Source: Bacteroidales bacterium
Lineage (GTDB): Bacteria; Bacteroidota; Bacteroidia; Bacteroidales; P3
DNA length: 8,031 nt
Assembly (NCBI GenBank): GCA_017632095.1
Contig: JAGBSA010000172.1
Coordinates: 1 to 8,031 of the forward strand
Direction of reading: 5' to 3'
Shown here: one piece after another, positions 1 to 5,896 of the stretch
Position numbering within the stretch: the stretch's first letter is position 1
Layout: every line of letters begins with the position of its first letter
The notes under the pieces: generated by a model
What the model was told of the DNA's origin: nothing
Database searches by the model: none
Seen by the model: only the letters and a program-made list of their open reading frames with translations
Program-made: the position numbers and the translations under genes

Positions 1-630
1 ATCGCCTGATTCGGTGCGACAAAGTGTTGAAAGATAGGCTCCGCTGTTTAGTCTTTTGCCAAAATCTCTTGCGATAGAGCGAATGTATGTGCCTTTTGAA
101 CAACGTATTCTAAAATGTACCTCAGGCATATTTATTCCCGTTATTTCAAATTCGCTTATGTTTATCTTTCTTTCTTTGATTTCAACCTCTTTTCCTTCTC
201 TTGCCTTGGTGTATGCTCTGACTCCGTTTATTTTTAGTGCGGAAAATATGGGCGGTATCTGCATTTGCTATCCTATAAAGGATTTTGCAGTTTCGTAAAT
301 AAGATTTTCGTTAATGTGTTCAACAGGGTAGGTGTTGTCGATTTCGGTTTCCAAGTCGTAACTCGGTGTTGTAGCTCCAAGATGTATCGTTCCGGTGTAT
401 TCCTTTTCTTGAGCCTGAAATTCCTCTATTCGTTTTGTGTATTTGCCAACGCACAAAACTAACAATCCTGTGGCTAATGGATCAAGCGTTCCTGCGTGTC
501 CGATTTTTACTTTCTTGACTCCGAAATGTCTTTTTAGGATATAGTGCACCTTATTGGTGGCTTGGAATGATGTCCAGCCGTATGGTTTGTCAAGGATTAG
601 AAATCCTCCTTCTTCAAGATTGATTTTCAT
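1..630 (-). pseudogene. truB: tRNA pseudouridine(55) synthase TruB, interrupted by an in-frame TAG; runs off left edge
   Basis: TruB converts uridine 55 of the tRNA T-loop to pseudouridine in the cytoplasm. The N-terminal part has the family's DKPYGWTS motif (residues 14-21), the GHAGTLDPLATG motif with catalytic Asp50, and the KEY motif at Tyr78. Codon 121 (positions 268-270) is TAG. The same frame then resumes recognisable TruB sequence: QIPPIFSALKINGVRAY, an ARxGKEVE stretch and the KGTYIRS motif with the conserved Arg at about residue 184. It stays open to position 1, giving 210 visible codons with the C-terminus outside the window. There is no frameshift. The 120-residue product would lack half the catalytic core and should be inactive. 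The ATG at 628-630 lies 3 bases after the uppP stop and has a GGAGG 8 bases upstream (639-643, inside uppP), so it is the last visible gene of the ftsX operon. Identity is very secure; whether it is functional is unknown. Confidence 0.9.
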
Positions 631-633
631 TTG

Positions 634-1425
634 TTAAACCTCCAATGGAATGCCACAAAGCATTAGTGTGATAAGAAGTAAACCAATAATTATTCTGTAG
701 TAACCAAAGGCTTTGAAACCATATTTTGTAAGGAAATCGATAAAGAACTTGATTGCCAATATTGCAACGATGAATGCTACTACGTTTCCTATCAATAGTG
801 TAAGCCAATTTTCACTTAACAATTGCATTCCCGTATCAGAGGTGAATGCTTGTAAGAGTTTGTATCCTGAAGCGGCTGCCATAGTTGGTACTGCAAGGAA
901 AAATGAAAACTCAGCGGCTGTTTTGCGAGATAGTTTTTGAGTCATACCACCGACGATTGTTGCCATCGAACGGCTGACTCCCGGAATCATCGCAATACAT
1001 TGAGCTAAGCCTATCATGAAACTTTTTTTGTAGGTTATGGTTTGGTCTTCTGCTGGTTTGTTGAACCATTTATCTACAAACAACATAAAGACTCCGCCTA
1101 TTACAAGCATAATCGAAACCACCCAAACATTTTCCAAAAAACTGTCAATCAAATCTCCAGCCAAGAAACCGATGATTGCAGCCGGTAGAAAGGCTACTAA
1201 CAATTTCCAATAGAACTCTAAGGTCTGGAAAAAGCGTTTCCAATACATTACAATGACAGAAAGGATTGCTCCAAATTGAATACAAACTGTGAAAAGCTTA
1301 ACAAATTCGTCGCTTTTGACACCTAAGATTCCTTGAGTGATAATCATGTGTCCTGTAGAGGAGACTGGCAAAAATTCTGTCAAGCCTTCAACAATCGCTA
1401 TAATGATTGCTTGTAGTATATCCAT
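634..1425 (-). CDS. uppP: Undecaprenyl-diphosphatase UppP (BacA family)
   Basis: This integral membrane enzyme dephosphorylates undecaprenyl pyrophosphate to undecaprenyl phosphate, the lipid carrier for peptidoglycan and surface polysaccharides. Overproduction of the family gives bacitracin resistance. The 263-residue length is normal. The first signature, [15 protein letters not shown], lies at residues 13-27 and carries the conserved acidic residues (Glu13, Glu17) and the SSTGH motif. The second signature, [10 protein letters not shown], starts at residue 148 with the conserved Arg152. The rest is a run of hydrophobic segments consistent with a polytopic membrane protein. It starts 9 bases after the DUF3098 gene and ends 3 bases before truB, so the genes are almost certainly co-transcribed from the ftsX promoter. 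I see no internal TAnnTTTG promoter. The stop is TAA. Nothing looks broken. Confidence 0.97.
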   Translation of the reverse strand: MDILQAIIIAIVEGLTEFLPVSSTGHMIITQGILGVKSDEFVKLFTVCIQFGAILSVIVMYWKRFFQTLEFYWKLLVAFLPAAIIGFLAGDLIDSFLENVWVVSIMLVIGGVFMLFVDKWFNKPAEDQTITYKKSFMIGLAQCIAMIPGVSRSMATIVGGMTQKLSRKTAAEFSFFLAVPTMAAASGYKLLQAFTSDTGMQLLSENWLTLLIGNVVAFIVAILAIKFFIDFLTKYGFKAFGYYRIIIGLLLITLMLCGIPLEV

Positions 1426-1434
1426 GATTTATCC

Positions 1435-1701
1435 CTATTTCTTCATTATTGCATAAACCTCAATCACCAATCCGCCAACTATGAACAAAGGTGCCCAAAG
1501 CATTCTTCTGCTATTAAACAATGTATCGCTGAATTGGTTGGGATCATCGCTTCCTCCACCGCTCAATAATATGTATCCGATTGCCAAAACCACCAATCCA
1601 ATACCCATGATTATGTAGTTTTTCTTACCAAATACGAAGTTGCTGCTATTGTTGTCTTGATTTGTTGTATTTTCTATTTGAGAATCTTTTTTCTTTATCA
1701 T
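1435..1701 (-). CDS. DUF3098 family small membrane protein
   Basis: This 88-residue protein has a polar, Asn/Gln-rich N-terminus (about residues 1-27), a first membrane segment at about 30-47 (IIMGIGLVVLAIGYILLSGG), and a short loop with an RR pair. A second membrane segment follows at about 68-85 and the tail ends in KK. This architecture and its place between ftsX and uppP match the Bacteroidetes DUF3098 family, whose function is unknown. The context suggests an envelope or cell-division role, but that is inference only. It begins 16 bases after the ftsX stop. It is the only complete gene in the window that ends in TAG (1435-1437). A TAA follows in frame after one further codon (1429-1431), so read-through would add only two residues. 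Confidence 0.88.
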   Translation of the reverse strand: MIKKKDSQIENTTNQDNNSSNFVFGKKNYIIMGIGLVVLAIGYILLSGGGSDDPNQFSDTLFNSRRMLWAPLFIVGGLVIEVYAIMKK

Positions 1702-1717
1702 GATTTGTCTTGTTTTT

Positions 1718-2596
1718 TTACTTATACAATTTGCTGCTTTTTAAGTTCATGCTTTTTCTAACCGCTCTGAATGTGAATGAGAACGAAAGTAATACTCCTA
1801 ATATTATGATTATGCAACCTACTGCTGCGTAAACAATCAAGTGATCAAAGAATACTAATCCTTTAATGCTTGAATACACCCAATATAACAAACCTGCGAG
1901 CAAACAATCTGCAATAAGTCCACCAACAAATCCAAGAAGTACACCTCTTGCAACAAATGGTCGTCTGATGAAACCTGCTTTTGCTCCAACTAATTCCATA
2001 GAACGAATTTGTAAACGCTTACTATTGATTGTTAATCTTATGGTATGATTAATTAAGGTGATAGCTATGAATAGCAAACATAGGAATAAGATGAATATAA
2101 ACGCACTTACGTTGTATATTACGTCATTTATGTCTGTTATAAGGTCGTGGCGATAATCCACAACGTCAACTATGTCTTTTGCTTCAACGGCTAAGATGAA
2201 TTGTTTTATCTCTGATATGTTCAAAGCTTGAGCTTTGAGGTTTACTTCGATAGATGATTGGTATGGATTTATGGAATCCAAAATTGAAAGGTGATCATCT
2301 CCCATTACTTTGTTCATCATTTGGGCTGCTTGCTCAGATGAAATAAACGTAGTTGACTTTACTTTGATGTTTTTCTTGATTTCAGCCTCTAATTCCTTTG
2401 CTTGTTGTTCGCTCACATCAAGGTTCAGGTAAACAGTAAAAGAAACCTGTTCTTTGATTTGCTGACTTGTTGTGTAGGTGTGGTAAACGAACAACATTAT
2501 AAAGCCTAATAGAAACATCACGAGCGAAATGCTCAAAATTGTAGAAAAGTTTGCACTCCACAGAGTGAAAGATCGATTTTTTCTTCTTGTACTCAT
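1718..2596 (-). CDS. ftsX: Cell division protein FtsX (ABC transporter permease-like)
   Basis: FtsX is the membrane partner of the ATPase FtsE. The FtsEX complex controls periplasmic peptidoglycan hydrolases at the division site. The 292-residue length is normal. A short basic cytoplasmic N-terminus (MSTRRKNRS) precedes TM1 at about 20-39. An extracytoplasmic domain of about 120 residues (40-160) follows, including the FtsX-typical VSFTVYLNLDVSEQQ stretch. TM2 is at about 163-184. A cytoplasmic loop carries the conserved RSMELVGAKAGFIRRPF segment (about 198-214), followed by TM3 at 218-240 and TM4 at 253-275. FtsE is not encoded next to it, as is usual in Bacteroidetes. The ATG at 2594-2596 lies about 12 bases after the predicted transcription start of a consensus promoter. 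It is the first gene of the leftward operon. Confidence 0.95.
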   Translation of the reverse strand: MSTRRKNRSFTLWSANFSTILSISLVMFLLGFIMLFVYHTYTTSQQIKEQVSFTVYLNLDVSEQQAKELEAEIKKNIKVKSTTFISSEQAAQMMNKVMGDDHLSILDSINPYQSSIEVNLKAQALNISEIKQFILAVEAKDIVDVVDYRHDLITDINDVIYNVSAFIFILFLCLLFIAITLINHTIRLTINSKRLQIRSMELVGAKAGFIRRPFVARGVLLGFVGGLIADCLLAGLLYWVYSSIKGLVFFDHLIVYAAVGCIIIILGVLLSFSFTFRAVRKSMNLKSSKLYK

Positions 2597-2612
2597 GTCT
2601 AATAAATATCGG

Positions 2613-2643
2613 CAAAGGTACGAAAAAAGCTACTTACAGCAAA
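2613..2643 (-). promoter_or_regulatory. Bacteroidetes-type promoter of the ftsX-DUF3098-uppP-truB operon
   Basis: On the minus strand, TTTG (2640-2643) is followed after exactly 19 bases by TACCTTTG (2613-2620), a perfect fit to the TTTG-N19-TAnnTTTG pattern of the primary Bacteroidetes sigma factor. Transcription should start near 2608, leaving a leader of about 12 bases before the ftsX ATG. Confidence 0.85.
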
Positions 2644-2650
2644 ATAAAAC

Positions 2651-2680
2651 TTGAAGATAGATATTTTTTTTGTAGTTTTG
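2651..2680 (+). promoter_or_regulatory. Bacteroidetes-type promoter of the aspartate kinase gene
   Basis: TTG (2651-2653) and TAGTTTTG (2673-2680) are 19 bases apart and match the Bacteroidetes -33/-7 consensus. The predicted transcription start is near 2685, about 13 bases before the ATG at 2698. This settles the kinase start, because any start further upstream would lie before the promoter. The -33 box lies 7 bases from that of the divergent ftsX promoter. Confidence 0.82.
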
Positions 2681-2697
2681 CTTCCAAAATTTGTCGT

Positions 2698-4008
2698 ATG
2701 GAAGAATTGTTTGTTGAAAAATTCGGAGGAGCATCGGTAAATACAGCCTCAGCAGTAAGAAATGTTGTGTCTATACTTAAGAGTGAGAGTAAGAAACGTG
2801 TTGTTGTAGTTTCGGCTATGGGAAAGACTACCAATTCTCTTGAAAGAATCATTAATCTTTGGCACAAAGAAAGACTTGTAAACGAAAAAGAGTATGACGA
2901 TTTGTTAGCATATCACTATGGAATCGTAGAAGGATTGTTTGAAGATGAGGCTTTGATGAAAGATTGTAAGGAATTAGTACAGTCAATTGTCGATGAGAGT
3001 CTTGCAAAGATGCTTACGATAAATCCAAATGACTATGATTTTCTCTATGACAGCCTTGTGTCTTATGGAGAGAGGATTTCGACAAGCATAATTTCTGCAT
3101 ACATGACTTCCATTCATTATCCGCATAAACATGTTTTTGCTCAGGATTTAATAAAAACGGATAATTGTTTCCGTAACTCCAAAGTTTTGTGGAATCGAAC
3201 AGAAGAATCAATAAAACAAAACTTGAATCCATTGTTGTCTGAATTTGATACTGTTTTGACACAAGGTTTTATTGGTGCAACTAAAGAGGGATATACAACA
3301 ACTCTTGGTAGAGAAGGGTCTGATTTTTCGGCTGCAATATTGGCTTATTGTTTGAATGCAAAGAGTATGACTATTTGGAAAGATGTTGCAGGTTTAATGA
3401 ATGCCGATCCAAAACGAATGAGTGATACTTGCCTTCTTGAACAGGTGCCATACAAAGAAGCAATGGAGTTGTCATATTATGGAGCTTCTATCATACATCC
3501 AAAAACTATCAAGCCATTAGAGAATAAGAGTATTCCTTTATTTGTGAAAAGTTTTAACGACCCTAAATTAAAAGGAAGTGCAATAACGGATTGTGATATT
3601 CTTACGCCTATTGTGCCGAATTATATCTTCAAAGACAATCAAACACTCTTGTCTATATATCCCAAAGACTTTTCTTTCATAGCCGAGGATAATATTTCGA
3701 CAATCTTTGGTGTGCTTTCAAAGTTTGGCATCAAAGTGAATATGATGCAAAATTCTGCTTTGAGTTTTTCGGTTTGCTTTGATCAGAATGATAATGCTTT
3801 GTCTGAAATTATCGAACTGCTACAACAAAGTTATGCTGTCAAGTATAATAATTCATTGAAGTTGGTTACAATACGTCACTATCAAGAAAACTCTATAGAA
3901 AACGCCATTGATAAAGAACGTTACAATATTTTGATAGAGCAAAAAAGCCGAATCACTTTGCAGTGTTTAGTAGAGGACAAAACCTATCCTTGTGAGCAAA
4001 TCTCGTAA
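2698..4008 (+). CDS. Aspartate kinase (monofunctional)
   Basis: This enzyme phosphorylates aspartate to 4-phosphoaspartate, the first step toward lysine/diaminopimelate, threonine and methionine. The 436-residue product starts MEELFVEKFGGASV, with the nucleotide-binding KFGGASV motif (Lys8). SYGERIST (122-129) carries the conserved Glu125. TLGREGSDFSAA (202-213) is the substrate/ATP loop, WKDVAGLMNADPK (227-239) the nucleotide-binding segment, and SYYGASIIHPKT follows at about 262. The region after about residue 305 resembles a C-terminal ACT-type regulatory module, so feedback control by an end-product amino acid is plausible, but the ligand cannot be read from the sequence. There is no homoserine dehydrogenase domain. 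The frame is open back to 2587, but the ATG at 2698 is chosen because the promoter lies at 2651-2680 and homology begins there. Its last 42 bases overlap the convergent Nudix gene. lysC would be the usual symbol, but the isozyme is not certain. Confidence 0.95.
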   Translation: MEELFVEKFGGASVNTASAVRNVVSILKSESKKRVVVVSAMGKTTNSLERIINLWHKERLVNEKEYDDLLAYHYGIVEGLFEDEALMKDCKELVQSIVDESLAKMLTINPNDYDFLYDSLVSYGERISTSIISAYMTSIHYPHKHVFAQDLIKTDNCFRNSKVLWNRTEESIKQNLNPLLSEFDTVLTQGFIGATKEGYTTTLGREGSDFSAAILAYCLNAKSMTIWKDVAGLMNADPKRMSDTCLLEQVPYKEAMELSYYGASIIHPKTIKPLENKSIPLFVKSFNDPKLKGSAITDCDILTPIVPNYIFKDNQTLLSIYPKDFSFIAEDNISTIFGVLSKFGIKVNMMQNSALSFSVCFDQNDNALSEIIELLQQSYAVKYNNSLKLVTIRHYQENSIENAIDKERYNILIEQKSRITLQCLVEDKTYPCEQIS

Positions 4009-4602
4009 CGAAGGGTAGATTTTGTATTTCTGCTTTTTGATTTTTTCTCTAGAAAGCCAAGAAACCTTCATTATGCCTTCCTCTTTTTGAGGTGTTAATT
4101 CGTCAGATTTGTTTGCAGACATGGCATACCAATGGGTTTCTTTGATTTCGCGTATTCCGTTCAGGATATAGGTATGATAAGAAATGCCTAACTTTTCTTC
4201 GGATTTTAGATTTTTTAGACCAGTCTCTTCTTCAACCTCTCTTGAAGCTGTTATGTCTAATTCTTCGCCCTCTTCTCTGTGTCCTTTGGGTAAATCCCAT
4301 CGATTGGCTCTATAGATAAACAAATATTCGTCTTCTTGATTGCGAACCAAACCTCCTGCTGCTTGAACAAACTTCATGCTTTCTGTAGCTTTGAAAAAAA
4401 CTTCGTCAACGGCTAAATTTTTAACTAAAATTAAGATATTTTCTTTGCAATCATCGTCGAAAAAATGTGAAAAATTGATAGAATTTATCGTTTCAGGACT
4501 ACATTCCACCACAACTTTGTTTCCATTTAACGAAACTTTATTCTCTTGATTTAATATACAAACTTTGTTGTATTTATTGAAAATGTTGTATCTTTGCACC
4601 AT
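3967..4602 (-). CDS. Nudix hydrolase
   Basis: Nudix enzymes hydrolyse nucleoside diphosphates linked to another moiety; the substrate here is unknown. A complete Nudix box (G-x5-E-x7-REV-EEETGL pattern) spans about residues 107-129 of the 211-residue product, preceded by AAGGLVRNQEDEYLFIYRANRWDLPKG. The first 75 residues or so form an N-terminal extension typical of the Bacteroidetes relatives I recall beside pyrE. The start is uncertain. The ATG at 4600-4602 shares a CATG palindrome with the pyrE ATG on the other strand. A further in-frame ATG at 4624-4626 would extend the protein 8 residues into pyrE. No later ATG precedes the homologous part closely. I see no consensus promoter or Shine-Dalgarno for it. 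The 3' end overlaps the aspartate kinase gene by 42 bases and the stop is TAA. The family call is firm, the exact start less so. Confidence 0.9.
   Translation of the reverse strand: MVQRYNIFNKYNKVCILNQENKVSLNGNKVVVECSPETINSINFSHFFDDDCKENILILVKNLAVDEVFFKATESMKFVQAAGGLVRNQEDEYLFIYRANRWDLPKGHREEGEELDITASREVEEETGLKNLKSEEKLGISYHTYILNGIREIKETHWYAMSANKSDELTPQKEEGIMKVSWLSREKIKKQKYKIYPSLRDLLTRIGFVLY
4568..4596 (+). promoter_or_regulatory. Bacteroidetes-type promoter of pyrE
   Basis: TATCTTTG (4589-4596) is an exact TAnnTTTG -7 box. TTG at 4568-4570 lies 18 bases upstream, with an alternative TTTG at 4564-4567 at a spacing of 21. Transcription should start within a few bases of the pyrE ATG at 4601, so the mRNA would have almost no leader. 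The promoter sits inside the first codons of the divergent Nudix gene. Confidence 0.82.
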
Positions 4603-5254
4603 GATTTTGAATATAGAAACAGCCAAAAAAGCAGCTCAATTTTTGTTGCAAATTAAAGCAATAAAATTGAATAATGAAAGCCCCTTCACTTGGGCATCGG
4701 GAAGAAAGTCTCCAATTTATTGCGACAACAGAGTGACTTTGTCTTACCCTGAGATAAGAACATTCCTTTCAGAACAGTTCGTTTCAATAGTAAAAGAGCT
4801 TTATGCAGATGTTGATGTCATCGCAGGAGTTGCAACAGGTGGAATACCACAAGGAGTATTGGTTGCACAGGCTCTTGGAAAGCCTTTTGTCTATGTTAGA
4901 CCAGAGGAAAAGAAACACGGATTGGGTAATAAGATTGAGGGAGATTTGAAAAACGGACAAACAGTTGTAGTTGTTGAAGATTTGGTTTCAACTGGTAAAA
5001 GCAGTTTGTTGGCAGTTGATGCTTTGAGAGATGCAGGTTGTCAGGTGAAAGGCATGATTGCAATCTTTACTTACAATCTTGAAGTGGCAAGTAAAGCCTT
5101 TGAAACAAAACAAGTGAATCTTAATACATTGACAGACTATCATACATTGATAGATGTTGCTGCTGAAGAGAACTATGTTTCTAAGGAAGACTTAACTTCT
5201 TTGAGCAAATGGAGAGAAAATCCTGAGCAATGGTCAGAAGAAAGAATGAAATAA
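4601..5254 (+). CDS. pyrE: Orotate phosphoribosyltransferase
   Basis: PyrE joins orotate to PRPP to make orotidine 5'-monophosphate, the fifth step of de novo pyrimidine synthesis, in the cytoplasm. The 217-residue product has FTWASGRKSPIYCDNR (about 27-42), GVATGGIPQG in the core, and YVRPEEKKHGLGNKIEG, which forms the basic flexible loop. The PRPP-binding motif VVVVEDLVSTGKS lies at 122-134, with Glu126 and Asp127. The ATG at 4601 is chosen because the -7 promoter box ends at 4596 and family homology (QFLLQIKAIKL) begins about 12 residues in. An in-frame ATG at 4565 lies upstream of the -7 box and is rejected. An intrinsic terminator follows 30 bases after the TAA stop. With almost no leader there is no room for an upstream attenuator of the enterobacterial kind. 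Confidence 0.97.
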   Translation: MILNIETAKKAAQFLLQIKAIKLNNESPFTWASGRKSPIYCDNRVTLSYPEIRTFLSEQFVSIVKELYADVDVIAGVATGGIPQGVLVAQALGKPFVYVRPEEKKHGLGNKIEGDLKNGQTVVVVEDLVSTGKSSLLAVDALRDAGCQVKGMIAIFTYNLEVASKAFETKQVNLNTLTDYHTLIDVAAEENYVSKEDLTSLSKWRENPEQWSEERMK

Positions 5255-5284
5255 TTGAATTGTTTAACCAATAAAAACGAATAC

Positions 5285-5316
5285 GGGCGTTATAATGCAA
5301 ATGTAACGCCCTTTTT
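5285..5316 (+). terminator. Intrinsic terminator downstream of pyrE
   Basis: GGGCGTTA (5285-5292) pairs perfectly with TAACGCCC (5304-5311) in an 8-bp stem with an 11-base loop, directly followed by TTTTT (5312-5316). It is the clearest rho-independent terminator in the window. It lies only 12 bases before the next start codon (5329), so the SRPBCC gene depends on read-through or on a promoter I could not identify. Confidence 0.85.
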
Positions 5317-5328
5317 AATTGAATAGCG

Positions 5329-5751
5329 ATGGTAAAAGTAGAAAGTAAAACAACAGAAATAAAGAGAAATGTGGAGTTTGTGTTCGATTACTTGAAGAAC
5401 TTCTCAAATTTCTCACTTATGGTAAACGATAAGGTTGAAAATTTCAAGGCTACCGAAGACAGATGCAGCTTTACCATTAAGAATATGGGGGATTTCGGAT
5501 TGAAAATGCTTAATCGCATACCTTATGACAAAATTGTAATCACCAACGATACCGATATACAATCGTCAATGCCGTTAAATTTTATGTTGATTTTTGATTT
5601 CGAAAAAACTGAACCTTATAAATGTAACGTAAAGGCAACAATAGAGTTGGATATTCCTCAAATGATGGCTATGATGATTAAAAAGAAATTGGAGCAAGCC
5701 GTGAATACATTGGTTGAGGGATTGAAGCAAAGAATGGAAATGATAATGTAA
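5329..5751 (+). CDS. SRPBCC-fold (START/polyketide cyclase-like) protein
   Basis: This 140-residue protein has no signal peptide or membrane segment. The opening pattern, VESKTTEIKRNVEFVFDYLKNFSNFSLMV, is typical of SRPBCC proteins: a first strand, then the 'vFdyl.d..n...lmp' helix. A run of alternating strands follows, and the C-terminal amphipathic helix (about residues 108-140, IPQMMAMMIKKKLEQAVNTLVEGLKQRM) is the long cavity-closing helix of the fold. These proteins bind hydrophobic ligands or act as hydrolases/cyclases; the ligand here cannot be inferred. I recall small proteins of this type beside pyrE in other Bacteroidetes genomes, but their role is unknown. The start lies 12 bases after the pyrE terminator, with no Shine-Dalgarno and no clear TAnnTTTG box between the genes. 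The family call rests on pattern and context, not on catalytic residues. Confidence 0.8.
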   Translation: MVKVESKTTEIKRNVEFVFDYLKNFSNFSLMVNDKVENFKATEDRCSFTIKNMGDFGLKMLNRIPYDKIVITNDTDIQSSMPLNFMLIFDFEKTEPYKCNVKATIELDIPQMMAMMIKKKLEQAVNTLVEGLKQRMEMIM

Positions 5752-5775
5752 GCATATTGAAACTTGATTTCGCTC

Positions 5776-5800
5776 AAAACGAAACGGCGTTTTAATTTTC
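5776..5800 (+). terminator. Possible weak terminator after the SRPBCC gene
   Basis: AAAACG (5776-5781) and CGTTTT (5788-5793) form a 6-bp stem with a 6-base loop, followed by AATTTTC. The stem is short and A/T-rich, so termination efficiency is doubtful. The rest of the 145-base gap between the SRPBCC gene and sufS (5752-5896) is A-rich. Apart from the repeat copy at 5867-5894 it holds nothing I recognise. Confidence 0.35.
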
Positions 5801-5866
5801 TAAAACGAAGAAAGAAAAAATTAAAACAAAGATTTGGAAAATCGAAATAAAGATTCAAAGCGAAAG

Positions 5867-5894
5867 GTGTCAAAGTGTGAAAAACAAATCTTGT
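5867..5894 (+). repeat. Direct repeat copy A, just upstream of sufS
   Basis: This 28-base stretch matches 7770-7797 without gaps at 23 positions. The right half (TGAAAAACAAATCTTGT, 5878-5894) differs from the other copy at one base in 17. It ends 2 bases before the first possible sufS ATG, so it could hold a leader or operator element, or the similarity could be chance in A-rich DNA. Confidence 0.4.
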
Positions 5895-5896
5895 AA

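Noticed and set aside
56..462. Plus-strand open frames at 56-298 and 265-462
   Set aside because: They lie antisense to truB, show no recognisable protein family, and the minus-strand frame carries clear TruB motifs on both sides of the TAG.
614..808. Minus-strand open frame overlapping the uppP-truB junction
   Set aside because: It is an out-of-frame shadow of uppP with no family features.
2587..2697. Upstream extension of the aspartate kinase frame to the ATG at 2587
   Set aside because: The extension covers both divergent promoters and the ftsX start. The kinase homology and its own promoter place the start at 2698.
4565..4600. Earlier pyrE start at 4565 (MLYLLKMLYLCT extension)
   Set aside because: It lies upstream of the TATCTTTG -7 box, so it would not be on the transcript, and the added residues do not resemble PyrE N-termini.
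5658..5873. Minus-strand 71-codon frame opposite the SRPBCC gene end
   Set aside because: The translation is low-complexity Phe/Leu/Ile-rich sequence from A-rich DNA on the opposite strand. No start signal or family was recognised.
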